From: Rhabdonatronobacter sediminivivens
GTDB taxonomy: Bacteria > Pseudomonadota > Alphaproteobacteria > Rhodobacterales > Rhodobacteraceae
Assembly: GCF_013415485.1 (NCBI RefSeq)
Contig: NZ_JACBXS010000034.1
Span: 1 to 36,251, forward strand
Length of the DNA stretch: 36,251 nucleotides
Direction: 5' to 3'
The notes under the pieces were generated by a model. It saw only the letters and a list, made by a program, of their open reading frames with translations, did no database searches and had not been told where the DNA came from. Of this stretch, positions 25,043 through 33,381 are shown in pieces (positions within the stretch are counted from its first letter, which is position 1; each line of letters opens with the position of its first letter). A program made the position numbers and the translations under genes.

Positions 25043-26194
25043 TCAGAACTCCAGCGCGGGAACGTCCAGCCAGCGGCGTTCCTTCCATGATTGCAGACCC
25101 AGCGCGGCAAGCTGCACACCCTTGGCGCCCGCTTCCAGCCCGTAGGGCCAGGGCGCATCCTCGGCCACATGGCGCAGGAACATCTCCCATTGCACCTTGA
25201 AGCCGTTGTCGGCGGGCCAGTTGTCGGGCACTTCCTCCCAATCGTCAAAGAAGTTCATGGTCTGCGGCTGGTCGGGGTTCCAGACCGGTTTGGGCGTGTT
25301 CACCCGGTGCTGGGTGAAGCATTTGTGCAGCCCCGCCACCGCCGAGCCATGCGTGCCATCCACCTGAAAGGTCACCAGATCATCGCGCCGCACCCGCACC
25401 GTCCAGGAGGAGTTGATATGCGCGATCACGCCGCCCTCCAGCTCGAACGTGGCATAGGCGGCATCGTCGGCATCGGCGGCGTAGCGGTTGCCGCCCTCGT
25501 CCACGCGCTCGGGGATATGCGTGGCGCCCAGGCAGGAGACTGCGCGCACCTCGCCGAACAGGTTGTCCAGCACATAGCGCCAGTGGCACAGCATATCGAG
25601 GATGATGCCGCCGCCATCGGCCACGCGGTAATTCCACGAAGGCCGCTGCGCCTGCTGCCAGTCGCCCTCGAACACCCAGTAGCCGAATTCACCCCGCACC
25701 GACAGGATCTTGCCGAAGAAGCCCGAATCACGCAGCATCGCCAGCTTCATCAGGCCGGGCAGGAACAGCTTGTCCTGCACCACCCCGTGTTTCAGCCCCG
25801 AGGCGCACGCCGTGCGCGCAAGTTTCACCGCAACGTCCAGATCGTCCGAGGTGGGCTTTTCGCAATAGACATGCTTTCCGGCGCCCAGTGCGCGTTCCAG
25901 CAGCCCTGCGCGCATCTGCGTGGTGCCCGCATCAAAGAACACCGTGTCATCAGGGTTGGCGAGTGCTGCGTCCAGATCATCGGACCAGCGGGCAATGCCG
26001 TGACGTTCGGCCACTGCGCGGACGCGGTCGGCGTTGCGCCCCACCAGGATCGGATCAGGCACCAGCCGGTCGCCATTCGCCAGCATGATGCCACCCTGAT
26101 CGCGAATCGCCACGATCGAGCGCACCAGATGCTGGTTGTACCCCATGCGCCCCGTGACGCCATGCATGATCAGGCCAAGCCGCTGTTCGCCCAT
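25043..26194 (-). CDS. Gfo/Idh/MocA family oxidoreductase
   Basis: A 383-residue NAD(P)-dependent dehydrogenase of the glucose-fructose oxidoreductase/inositol dehydrogenase type. The nucleotide-binding loop is HGVTGRMG at 11-18, and the family CEKP motif is at 111-114, whose lysine contacts substrate and cofactor. The middle segment RVADGGGIILDMLCHWRYVLDNLFG is the usual substrate-site helix, with GGGIILDMLCHW supplying Asp and His. Such enzymes oxidise a sugar or cyclitol hydroxyl, often at C1 to C3. It is the first gene of the minus-strand operon; AGGAAA precedes the ATG, and a palindromic operator candidate lies 49 bases upstream. Confidence 0.88.
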   Translation of the reverse strand: MGEQRLGLIMHGVTGRMGYNQHLVRSIVAIRDQGGIMLANGDRLVPDPILVGRNADRVRAVAERHGIARWSDDLDAALANPDDTVFFDAGTTQMRAGLLERALGAGKHVYCEKPTSDDLDVAVKLARTACASGLKHGVVQDKLFLPGLMKLAMLRDSGFFGKILSVRGEFGYWVFEGDWQQAQRPSWNYRVADGGGIILDMLCHWRYVLDNLFGEVRAVSCLGATHIPERVDEGGNRYAADADDAAYATFELEGGVIAHINSSWTVRVRRDDLVTFQVDGTHGSAVAGLHKCFTQHRVNTPKPVWNPDQPQTMNFFDDWEEVPDNWPADNGFKVQWEMFLRHVAEDAPWPYGLEAGAKGVQLAALGLQSWKERRWLDVPALEF

Positions 26195-26242
26195 TTTCCT
26201 GTGTCCTCGCTGACTGGTGGCACGCCGGTCGGGTGCCGCTAT

Positions 26243-26261
26243 GTAACCTAATGGTTACTTA
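26243..26261. promoter_or_regulatory. Operator candidate upstream of the oxidoreductase operon
   Basis: A perfect 6-bp inverted repeat with a 4-base spacer, GTAACC-TAAT-GGTTAC (26243-26258), continues into TTA. The pattern AACCNNATGGTTACTTA (26245-26261) recurs at 28030-28046 upstream of the transporter genes, with its last 11 bases identical. It stands alone in the GC-rich gap between the TauE stop and the oxidoreductase start, 49 bases before the latter. Probably a repressor site; the TetR protein at 31267 is the best local candidate. Confidence 0.6.
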
Positions 26262-26303
26262 GCCCCAGCGTGGCGCTTCGGTCAAGCGTGAATGTCACGC
26301 CGC

Positions 26304-27044
26304 TCAGACACCGATTACCATGCGCGCCCCGGCCAGCGTCAGGAAGGCCAGGATCATCAGGTCGAAGGTGCGCGGGCTGCTGATCCGGCCCAGCCACGCG
26401 CCCACCGGCATGAAGGCAAAGACCGGGATGCAGGCGAAAAGCCCCAGCCCCAGCCAGTGCGCCTGATAGATGCCTGCCACCATCAGCGCCGGAAGCTGCA
26501 CCAGCGCAAAGCCCAGGAACATGACCGAAACCGCGAACACCGTCGCCCGCCGTTCCAGCCCCAGCGCGTGGATGAAGGTCACGCCCGCAGGCGCGGCGAT
26601 CCCGGTGGCGCCCTGCAAGGTCCCTGCCGCCAGCCCCGCCACCGGCCCCAGCCGCCGCCCCGCAACCTCGGACAGCACGAAGCCGGGCTTTGCCAGCCGC
26701 AGCGCCACATAGGCCAGCAGCATCGCACCCAGTCCGGCCTCGAGCATCCGCTCAGGCAGGGAGTCCAGCGCCCAGGTGCCCAGCCCGACCCCGACTGCGC
26801 CCAACCCCAGGAACCCCCACAGGAACGCCAGCCCCGGCAACGCCCGCGATGCCCGGTAGGCCCAGATCTGATAGAGGTTGGTGACAATGATCGGCACCAG
26901 CATGATACCGATGGCCTGCTGCAGCCCCACCAGTGCGGTCAGCAGCGGCAGCGCGATCAGCGGCAGGCCCAGCCCGGTCGCGCCCTTGGAAACCGCCCCC
27001 GCGCCCAGCGCCAGAGTCAGCCAGAACATCATCTGCAGGTCCAT
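26304..27044 (-). CDS. TauE/SafE family membrane transporter
   Basis: A 246-residue polytopic membrane protein with about eight hydrophobic segments in two repeats, each starting with a glycine-rich helix (VSKGATGLGLPLIALPLL and AGTLQGATGIAAPAGVTF), typical of TauE/SafE. Members export sulfite, sulfoacetate or other small organic anions, or are 4-toluene-sulfonate uptake-like; the substrate is unknown here. The ATG at 27044 is preceded by AAGGA. It lies upstream of the oxidoreductase in the same direction but separated by 109 bases holding an operator, so it may be its own unit. It is divergent from the second TIM-barrel gene. Confidence 0.85.
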   Translation of the reverse strand: MDLQMMFWLTLALGAGAVSKGATGLGLPLIALPLLTALVGLQQAIGIMLVPIIVTNLYQIWAYRASRALPGLAFLWGFLGLGAVGVGLGTWALDSLPERMLEAGLGAMLLAYVALRLAKPGFVLSEVAGRRLGPVAGLAAGTLQGATGIAAPAGVTFIHALGLERRATVFAVSVMFLGFALVQLPALMVAGIYQAHWLGLGLFACIPVFAFMPVGAWLGRISSPRTFDLMILAFLTLAGARMVIGV

Positions 27045-27151
27045 GCGCATCCTTTCGGTGGTCCGGCGCTGTAGCTCCGGGCGATTGACAGGGCGGGCCG
27101 CATCGCCCCAGCATGCGCGGGGCGGGGACCGCAGGAACAAAGGGGTTAGCG

Positions 27152-27991
27152 ATGAAATTCAGCCTGTGCAACGAGGTTCTGGCCAATGTGGATCTGGCCG
27201 AGCAGTGCCGCCTGGCCGCCGCCATGGGCTATGCGGGGCTGGAAATCGCGCCCTACACGCTGGCTCCGGACCCCACGCGGATGACCGACCGCCAGATCGC
27301 TGATGCCCGCGCCATCGTCGCCGATCACGGGCTGGAGGTGACGGGGCTGCACTGGCTTCTGATCGCGCCCGAGGGCCTGTCGATCACCGACCCGGACCCG
27401 GCGATGCGCGCGCGCGTCACCGATGCGCTGGCCGCGCTGGTGGACCTTTGCGCGGGGTTGGGCGGGCGCGTGCTGGTCCATGGATCGCCCAAACAACGCC
27501 GATTGGGGGCGGAGCCGGAGCGCGCGCGGGCGGTGGCGCTGGAACATTGGGCCGCCGCCGGGGCGCGGGCGCGGGCGGCGGGCATGGTCTATTGCATCGA
27601 GCCGATTTCCGCAGACGAGGCCGATTTCGTCACCACCCTGGCCGAAGGTGCGGCACTGCTGGAGGCAGCGGCCGAGCCGGGGCTGCAACTGATGATCGAC
27701 ACCGGCCACGCCCTGCGCGGCGAGGGTGAACCGCTGGCCGATCTGGCCGCGCGCTGGCTGCCCACCGGGCGGATCGCGCATGTGCAACTCAATGACAGCA
27801 ATCGGCGCGGCCCCGGTCAGGGGGCGGATCGGTTGGCGCCGTTCCTGGCCGCGCTGCGCGGGGCGCGATGGCCGCACCCGGTGGCGGTGGAGCCTTTCGT
27901 CTATGTCCCCGACGGCGCCACCACCGCCGCGGCATCCATCGGGTATCTGCGCGGGGTGCTGGAAGGGCTGGATGGTCCGGCGGCAGGCTGA
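27152..27991 (+). CDS. Sugar phosphate isomerase/epimerase family TIM barrel (second)
   Basis: A 279-residue xylose-isomerase-like TIM barrel resembling D-tagatose/D-psicose 3-epimerases or hydroxypyruvate isomerases. Predicted metal ligands are E in YCIEPISADE, D and H in LMIDTGHALRG, H/D in HVQLNDSNRRGPGQG, and E in VAVEPFVYVPD. It is only loosely similar to the other TIM barrel at 21618, so it is not a recent duplicate. The ATG at 27152 follows AAAGGGG. A TTGACA at 27085 may belong to its promoter. It is transcribed away from the catabolic operon and toward the transporter genes. Confidence 0.87.
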   Translation: MKFSLCNEVLANVDLAEQCRLAAAMGYAGLEIAPYTLAPDPTRMTDRQIADARAIVADHGLEVTGLHWLLIAPEGLSITDPDPAMRARVTDALAALVDLCAGLGGRVLVHGSPKQRRLGAEPERARAVALEHWAAAGARARAAGMVYCIEPISADEADFVTTLAEGAALLEAAAEPGLQLMIDTGHALRGEGEPLADLAARWLPTGRIAHVQLNDSNRRGPGQGADRLAPFLAALRGARWPHPVAVEPFVYVPDGATTAAASIGYLRGVLEGLDGPAAG

Positions 27992-28029
27992 TTGCCACCG
28001 GGTTCCGGCGGCGCGCGCCACCTGAATTG

Positions 28030-28056
28030 AACCGGATGGTTACTTATGACTTGACA
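28030..28056 (+). promoter_or_regulatory. Operator candidate and -35 box upstream of the transporter operon
   Basis: AACC-GGAT-GGTT followed by ACTTA (28030-28046) matches the site at 26245-26261 at 15 of 17 positions, the last 11 being identical. Four bases downstream is a consensus -35 box TTGACA (28051-28056); the -10 region about 17 bases later is not recognisable. The arrangement, 86 bases before the binding-protein start, suggests that a protein bound here would block or assist polymerase at the transporter promoter. Confidence 0.55.
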
Positions 28057-28131
28057 GAATGTCGCGCGCGCCACAGGCTGAGCCGCGTGCTGCCCGTTGC
28101 GGGGCACCTGCCTGGGAGGAGAACTGGAACC

Positions 28132-29166
28132 ATGACTTATCGCATTCGAGTGCGGCTTGCCGCAGGGGCATTGGCAAGCGTCGCACTGGCCACCGGCGCC
28201 ATGGCGCAAGACTGGGAGCCGGGCGGCCCCATCAACATCATCGTGCCCTGGGGCGCGGGCGGGTCCACGGATCAGGTCACCCGCGTCACCGCGCCGATCA
28301 TCGCCGAGGCGCTGGGCGTCAATGTGGTGATCGTCAACCAGCCGGGCGCCTCGGGCTCCATCGGCACGCAGGAAGTGCTGAACGCCCCGCGCGACGGAAT
28401 GACCTGGACCGCCAACGCAATCAAGAACAACGCCACCTATTCGGTCAGCGGTCTGATCGACGATACATCCATCGACGACTGGCACATCTATCTGTCGGTC
28501 GCCAACGCGCCTATGGTCAGCGTGCCCGCAAACAGCGAGTTCGAGGATTTCGGCGCACTGCTGGAAGCCTTTCGTGAGCGGGGAGAGGATATCACGGTCG
28601 CCACCGCGGGGGTGACATCGTCGGGCGGAACGGCGATTTCCAGCCTGGCCACGGCGGGGGATTTCGACTTCCGCATGATCACCTATGACGGCGGCGCACC
28701 TGCGGCCACCGCCACTGCAGCGGGCGAGGCGATGGTGACCACGCAATTGGCCGTGGAGCAGATCGAACTGGCGCGCGGCGGCCGCCTGCGGCCACTGGCC
28801 ATCCTGTCGGACCAGCCGCTGGTGGTCGAGGGGATGGACCCGGTGCCGGCGATCACCGACTGGCTGGACATGCCGCTGGCGCCTGACTACTTCGGTATCT
28901 TCATTCCGCGCGGCGTGCCGGATGAGGTGATCGAAACCATGGACTACGTCTGGGAAAACCACGTCGCCACCTCGGACGCGCTGCGCGATTATGCCGAGGG
29001 CTTCGGCGCTGTGCTGGCGCCCTCCTGGGGCGAACTGGCGCGCGAGCGTTCCATCCCCATCGCCATCGCCGACGCCTGTGGCAAGGCATCGCGCGGCGAG
29101 GCGGTGATCGATCCAATCGAACTGGGCTTCGACTGTGACACCATGACCGAGGTCAGCGCCCAGTGA
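28132..29166 (+). CDS. Tripartite tricarboxylate transporter substrate-binding protein (TctC/Bug type)
   Basis: Periplasmic solute receptor of the TTT family, 344 residues. A signal peptide (about 1-25, ending AMA before QDW) precedes INIIVPWGAGGSTDQVTRV, the family N-terminal block that wraps the substrate carboxylate, followed by VNQPGASGSIG. The family binds citrate, aromatic and other small carboxylates, so the imported compound is probably a carboxylate. The ATG at 28132 is chosen for GGGAGGAG upstream and for the signal peptide. Its stop overlaps the GTG start of the small membrane subunit. Confidence 0.93.
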   Translation: MTYRIRVRLAAGALASVALATGAMAQDWEPGGPINIIVPWGAGGSTDQVTRVTAPIIAEALGVNVVIVNQPGASGSIGTQEVLNAPRDGMTWTANAIKNNATYSVSGLIDDTSIDDWHIYLSVANAPMVSVPANSEFEDFGALLEAFRERGEDITVATAGVTSSGGTAISSLATAGDFDFRMITYDGGAPAATATAAGEAMVTTQLAVEQIELARGGRLRPLAILSDQPLVVEGMDPVPAITDWLDMPLAPDYFGIFIPRGVPDEVIETMDYVWENHVATSDALRDYAEGFGAVLAPSWGELARERSIPIAIADACGKASRGEAVIDPIELGFDCDTMTEVSAQ

Positions 29167-29756
29167 GCCACGAGTCCTCAGACCCGTCCGCGCCTCCGGG
29201 CGCGGGCGGTCCGGTGCCGGACCAGCCAGCGGATGGCAATGGCGACGGCGATGGCGCGCATATGGTACGCGCCGATCTGCTGACCGGGGTCATCCTGCTG
29301 GTGATCGGCGTTGCGGTGGCCTGGGCGTCCTGGGAGATGCCACGTCTGGAAGTTCGGCGCATCCATCCGGCGACAGTGCCGGGGCTGGTGCCGGGCCTGC
29401 TGGGCATCGCGCTGGCGATCTGCGGCGCAATCCTTGCGGCGCGCTCGGTCCGGGTGGCCGCCGACGGCGCGGGCTGGCGCCGCTTCGGCGCGACCTTTCT
29501 GACCACATCGGCGGCACGGGTGGCGGCGACCATGGTGCTGGCGCTGGGCTATGCGCTGGTGCTGGTCGGCTGGCTGCCGTTCTGGGCGGCCTCGGCGGCG
29601 TTCGTCTTCGCGTTCATCGTGCTGTTCGAACGGGTCTTTGCATCCTCGCCGCATCCGCTGTGGCGCACGGTGCTGACTGCCGGGGTGCAGGCGATTATTG
29701 TGGGTGTGACCGTTTCGGTGGTGTTCCAGACCGGGTTTCTGGTGCGCCTGCCATGA
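29163..29756 (+). CDS. Tripartite tricarboxylate transporter small membrane subunit (TctB type)
   Basis: A 197-residue inner-membrane subunit with four predicted transmembrane segments after a hydrophilic acidic Gly/Asp-rich tail of about 35 residues: LLTGVILLVIGVAVAWASW, VPGLVPGLLGIALAICGAIL, VLALGYALVLVGWLPFWAA, and the C-terminal TAGVQAIIVGVTVSVVFQTG. The TctB hallmark P-x-(V/L)P-G motif is present as HPATVPGLVPGL. It starts with GTG overlapping the binding-protein stop (GTGA), implying translational coupling. Confidence 0.88.
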   Translation: MSHESSDPSAPPGAGGPVPDQPADGNGDGDGAHMVRADLLTGVILLVIGVAVAWASWEMPRLEVRRIHPATVPGLVPGLLGIALAICGAILAARSVRVAADGAGWRRFGATFLTTSAARVAATMVLALGYALVLVGWLPFWAASAAFVFAFIVLFERVFASSPHPLWRTVLTAGVQAIIVGVTVSVVFQTGFLVRLP

Positions 29757-29792
29757 CCACGACATCCGACAGGGAAAGGAAAACCGGGCAAC

Positions 29793-31319
29793 ATGCTTGA
29801 AGGTCTGGCGCTTCTGGGCGACGGCGTGGCACATTTCCTGACGTGGCAGTCGCTGTTCAACGTGCTCTGGGCGACGCTGCTGGGCATCATCATCGGCCTT
29901 TTGCCGGGGTTGACGGCGACCATGGGCGTGGCGCTTCTGGTCACGCTGACCTATCCCATGTCGCCGGATCAGGCGATCCTGAGCCTGATGTGCATCTACG
30001 TCGGCGCCATCTATGGCGGCAGCCGCACGGCGATCCTGCTGGCCATTCCCGGAACACCCGCCAGCGCGGCGACCACGCTGGACGGCAACCCGCTGGCGAT
30101 GTCGGGCAAGGGCGGGCTGGCCATGGGGCTGGCCACAACCTCGTCGGCGCTGGGCACGTTGGTGGGCATTGTCTGCCTGGCGCTGCTGGCGCCCCTGCTG
30201 ACCGAAGCCGCGCTGAACTTCGGCTCCTATGAATTCTTCTGGCTGGCGCTCTTCGGGGTGGTGATCTCGGGGCGGCTGACGGCCTTCGACGATCCGATCA
30301 AGGGCTATGTGGCGGGACTTCTGGGTTTGCTGGTGGCCATGATCGGCATGGAGGGGCTGCACGGCTTTCGCCGTTTCACCTTCGGCATGCCGGCGCTGGG
30401 CGGCGGCATCGACCTGATCCCGGCCATGGTGGGCGCCTTCGGCCTGGCCGAGATCCTGGTGGTGATGAAGCGCAAGGTCTCGGCCCGGATATTCGACGCG
30501 TCGGACCGGGTGGTGCCGCGCTTCAAGGACGTCTGGAAATACCGCCGGACCACGGTGCGTTCCGGCGTGATCGGCACCTTTGTCGGCATCGTCCCCGGCG
30601 TGGGCGAGGATATCGGCGCCTGGGGCTCCTATGCCGCCGCCAAGCGCAAGAGCGCCGAGGCCGACCGTTTCGGCAAGGGCAGCCTGGAAGGGCTGATCGC
30701 CGCCGAAACCGGCAACAGCGCCGCGATTCCCGGCTCCATGATTCCCACGCTGACGCTGGCGCTGCCGGGTTCGGCGGCGGCGGCGGTGCTGATCGCGGCC
30801 ATGTATATCCACGGCATCCGCCCCGGGCCCATGCTTCTGGTCGAAAACGCGCCCTTCCTTTATCAGGTGGTGGCGATGCTGGCGCTGGCCACATTGGCGA
30901 TCCTGGTGCTGGGGCTTGCGCTGACGCGGGTGCTGCTGCGGGTGATGACGGTGCCCCGCGAACGGCTGATGCCGGTGGTCTATGTGCTTTGCGTGGTCGG
31001 CTCCTTCGCCATCGCGCAGCGGATGTTCGATGTCTATGTGATGCTGGCCTTCGGCATCATCGGCTTCTTCCTGCGCGAGATGCGCTATCCGATGGCGCCG
31101 CTGGTCATGGGTATCATCCTTGGCACGCTGCTGGACGTGAACCTGCGCCGCGGCCTGGCGCTCTCCAACGGCGATCTGACCCCCTTCTTTACCCGGCCCG
31201 TTTCTGCGGTTATCTGCGGGCTGGTCGTCCTGTCGATTCTGTTCAGCATTCCGGTGATCCAACGCTTTGTCACACGCCTCTTCATCAAGGACCGCGGCCC
31301 GCAAAGCGGGGGCGGCTGA
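29793..31319 (+). CDS. Tripartite tricarboxylate transporter large membrane subunit (TctA type)
   Basis: Main transport subunit, 508 residues with about 10-12 hydrophobic segments. Signature blocks are IIIGLLPGLTATMGVALL, SRTAILLAIPGTPASAATTLDG, and VGEDIGAWGSYAAAKRKS with AAETGNSAAIPGSMIPTLTL, all conserved in TctA. Uptake in this family is thought to be driven by cation symport. A GGAAAGGAAAA ribosome binding site precedes the ATG. The downstream TetR reading frame begins inside its last codons. Confidence 0.95.
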   Translation: MLEGLALLGDGVAHFLTWQSLFNVLWATLLGIIIGLLPGLTATMGVALLVTLTYPMSPDQAILSLMCIYVGAIYGGSRTAILLAIPGTPASAATTLDGNPLAMSGKGGLAMGLATTSSALGTLVGIVCLALLAPLLTEAALNFGSYEFFWLALFGVVISGRLTAFDDPIKGYVAGLLGLLVAMIGMEGLHGFRRFTFGMPALGGGIDLIPAMVGAFGLAEILVVMKRKVSARIFDASDRVVPRFKDVWKYRRTTVRSGVIGTFVGIVPGVGEDIGAWGSYAAAKRKSAEADRFGKGSLEGLIAAETGNSAAIPGSMIPTLTLALPGSAAAAVLIAAMYIHGIRPGPMLLVENAPFLYQVVAMLALATLAILVLGLALTRVLLRVMTVPRERLMPVVYVLCVVGSFAIAQRMFDVYVMLAFGIIGFFLREMRYPMAPLVMGIILGTLLDVNLRRGLALSNGDLTPFFTRPVSAVICGLVVLSILFSIPVIQRFVTRLFIKDRGPQSGGG

Positions 31320-31971
31320 CCCCCCGCGGCGGACGCGGAATTCGGAACGCACGAAGGAGGCGATCCTGGCCGCCGCGCGTGCCGAGTTCTGTGAACACGG
31401 GCTGGGGGGCGCGCGGGTGGATGCGATTGCCGAACGGGCCGGCGCCAACAAGCGGCTGCTGTACCACTATTTCGGCAACAAGGAGGACCTCTATCGCGCG
31501 GTCCTGCTGGACGCCTATGCCGAAATCCGCGCGGGCGAGCGAGAGCTGAATCTGGAAGCGCTCGGCCCGGACGAGGCGATGGACCGCCTGGTGCGCTTCA
31601 CATTCCGGCATTTTCTGGACAAGCCATGGTTCACCAGCCTGCTGTCCACCGAGAACGTGCAGAATGCGGCCTTCCTGAAGACCCTGCCGGATATTCCCGC
31701 GCTGCATTCGCCGCTGGTCGGGCAGATCGAGAAAATCCTGGAGCAGGGGCGCGCGGAAGGCATCTTCCGCGACGGGATCGACCCGATCCAGCTTTACATC
31801 TCGATCGCCGCGCTGGGCTATTTCTATGTCTCGAACATGAAGACCCTGTCGGTGATCTTCGAGCGCGACCTGGGCGCCACCCCCATGATCCAGGAGCGCG
31901 AGGCGCAGGCGGTGCAGATGGTGCTGCGCTACCTGTGGAAACCCGGCGTCCAGCCGGTGCGTGAGGTCTGA
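31267..31971 (+). CDS. TetR/AcrR family transcriptional regulator
   Basis: A 234-residue repressor-type regulator. The DNA-binding helix-turn-helix is GGARVDAIAERAGANKRLLYHYFGNKEDLYRAV (about residues 47-80), followed by a helical ligand-binding domain. No ATG or GTG precedes the helix-turn-helix in frame after the TctA stop; the listed TTG start lies 53 bases inside tctA, so translation is probably coupled. Placement at the end of the transporter operon suggests it controls this operon and perhaps the oxidoreductase operon through the shared palindrome; its ligand would be the imported compound or an intermediate. The exact start is uncertain. Confidence 0.85.
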   Translation: MSHASSSRTAARKAGAADPPRRTRNSERTKEAILAAARAEFCEHGLGGARVDAIAERAGANKRLLYHYFGNKEDLYRAVLLDAYAEIRAGERELNLEALGPDEAMDRLVRFTFRHFLDKPWFTSLLSTENVQNAAFLKTLPDIPALHSPLVGQIEKILEQGRAEGIFRDGIDPIQLYISIAALGYFYVSNMKTLSVIFERDLGATPMIQEREAQAVQMVLRYLWKPGVQPVREV

Positions 31972-32051
31972 GCGGGCCGCGTGCCCTGTGACGGGTTTCG
32001 AAGGCGATGGCGGCTCAGAACTGGCGGGATGGGATCGCCGTTGCGCTTGTG

Positions 32052-32165
32052 ATCATGTTCGGTCAGCCGAAGGATTGGCGCAGGACCGCCTCGCGTTTCG
32101 ACAGGTGCCCGCAGCTCTTCTTCTCCGCCGTCGCGCGCACCGCAAAGGTCCTCTTCTGGTTTTGA
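32052..32165 (+). pseudogene. IS5-type transposase 3' remnant
   Basis: The frame reads IMFGQPKDWRRTASRFDRC followed by PQLFFSAVARTAKVLFWF and a stop. This matches the conserved end of IS5-family transposases (IMFGRLKDWRRxAxRYDRC...FWL), including the third catalytic region and the aromatic tail. Upstream the resemblance fades by about 32025, and the rest of the gene is missing. It sits between the TetR gene and the low-GC cyclic-di-GMP genes, marking an old insertion or deletion junction. Confidence 0.8.
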
Positions 32166-32184
32166 GCACCAATGAGACCGGAGT

Positions 32185-33381
32185 CTAAGAGGACAATCTT
32201 TCCGACTGGAACATCCAACATACCGCCTGCTCGATCGGGAGCGGCCGGGAATAGACAAAGCCTTGAACGATGTCGCAGCCCAGCGACTTGACGATCTCAA
32301 GCGTTTCGGCGTCTTCCACACCTTCGGCAATGACCGCCATTCCGAGAGACCGGCCGATGGACACGACACTACGGAGCATATTGCGCGCCTCTGCTGAGTC
32401 CCGAACTTCACGAACAAAGGAGCGATCGATCTTGAGTTCCGTGAACGGGATTTGCACGAGTCGACTTAGCGATGAATAGCCCGAGCCAAAATCGTCAATC
32501 GACAGCTCGAACCCATTCAGGCGAAGCCGCGCGAACATTTCGATGTCCTCTGTCGTGGCATCGTTCAGCCCGTTCTCAATCACCTCGATGACGATTCTGC
32601 TTGAAGCCGTTCCCGTTGAACGAATCATAGTGGGAAATCGAGATGCAAACTCTCTACTGTGTCTGGACATGGACATGTTCAAGGACAGATGCATTCCTTC
32701 CGGGAGCTTGTCAGAAATGCAGGATGTGACAAGGCGGACCAGCTTTTCCATCCAGATCGTTTCCAGGCCGTACTCTTCGAACAGGTCAATGAACTCCCCA
32801 GGCAAGATCAGCCCCTTCGTGGGATGGTTCCATCGCGCCAATGCCTCAAACCCTACGATGCAGTCATCGCTGCATCTAACTTTGGGCTGAAGGTAAATCG
32901 TGAATTCGTCCCGCGCGAGAGCATCCCTCAATTCACCTTTCGTAAAACGTTGCCGGGTATGTGTATCCGGTTCAGGCTCAACTGTTTCCGCGATGGCCGG
33001 ATGGACTGGCCAGAGAAGCGCCTTGAGATGCTTGGCACGGAAGGGTTTCTGAAGAGTTCCAATCACATCAGCGCCATGCGCAAGCCCCACACGACGAGCG
33101 GCCTCCAGAATGCGGCTATCTGATCCACTGGCGATGATGACCTTGGCACGGCATTGACCATCAAGTTTCCTCAGAACTTCCAGCCCGTCCACCTCAGGCA
33201 TCGAAAGATCAATGATCGCATGGGTCGGATTGAAGACCTGCAGTTGCTCCAGAAACTCCGAAGCCTGCAGGGCGACCAAAGTTTCGAAATTGAGACTCTG
33301 CGCTATATTGGCGATGGTTTCAGCAATCATCGCGTCGTCATCAAGAATTATCAGACGGCCGGAAGTCTTGGCGGTACTCAT
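32185..33381 (-). CDS. Response regulator with EAL phosphodiesterase domain
   Basis: A 398-residue two-domain signalling protein. Residues 8-125 form a receiver domain: acidic cluster DDD at 14-16, phospho-acceptor D58 in AIIDLSMPEVDG, and K112 in LQKPF. A short linker leads to an EAL domain (about 148-395). E179 of EAL, NMS, IEVIEN, IDDFGSGYSSL, LKIDRSF, AEGVED and VQGF are all present, so phosphodiesterase activity is predicted. Phosphorylation by an unseen histidine kinase would control c-di-GMP breakdown. Codon use has more A/T in third positions than the flanking core genes. The diguanylate cyclase gene lies upstream in the same direction. Confidence 0.92.
   Translation of the reverse strand: MSTAKTSGRLIILDDDAMIAETIANIAQSLNFETLVALQASEFLEQLQVFNPTHAIIDLSMPEVDGLEVLRKLDGQCRAKVIIASGSDSRILEAARRVGLAHGADVIGTLQKPFRAKHLKALLWPVHPAIAETVEPEPDTHTRQRFTKGELRDALARDEFTIYLQPKVRCSDDCIVGFEALARWNHPTKGLILPGEFIDLFEEYGLETIWMEKLVRLVTSCISDKLPEGMHLSLNMSMSRHSREFASRFPTMIRSTGTASSRIVIEVIENGLNDATTEDIEMFARLRLNGFELSIDDFGSGYSSLSRLVQIPFTELKIDRSFVREVRDSAEARNMLRSVVSIGRSLGMAVIAEGVEDAETLEIVKSLGCDIVQGFVYSRPLPIEQAVCWMFQSERLSS

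Noticed and set aside
29178..31451. Minus-strand open frame of 757 codons opposite the transporter genes
   Set aside because: Shadow of the conserved small and large transporter subunits; the product is a His/Arg/Gln-rich low-complexity sequence.
32067..32177. Minus-strand frame encoding AQNQKRTFAVRATAEKKS with good third-position GC
   Set aside because: The opposite strand gives the conserved IS5-type transposase end (IMFGQPKDWRR...FWF), which explains the composition.
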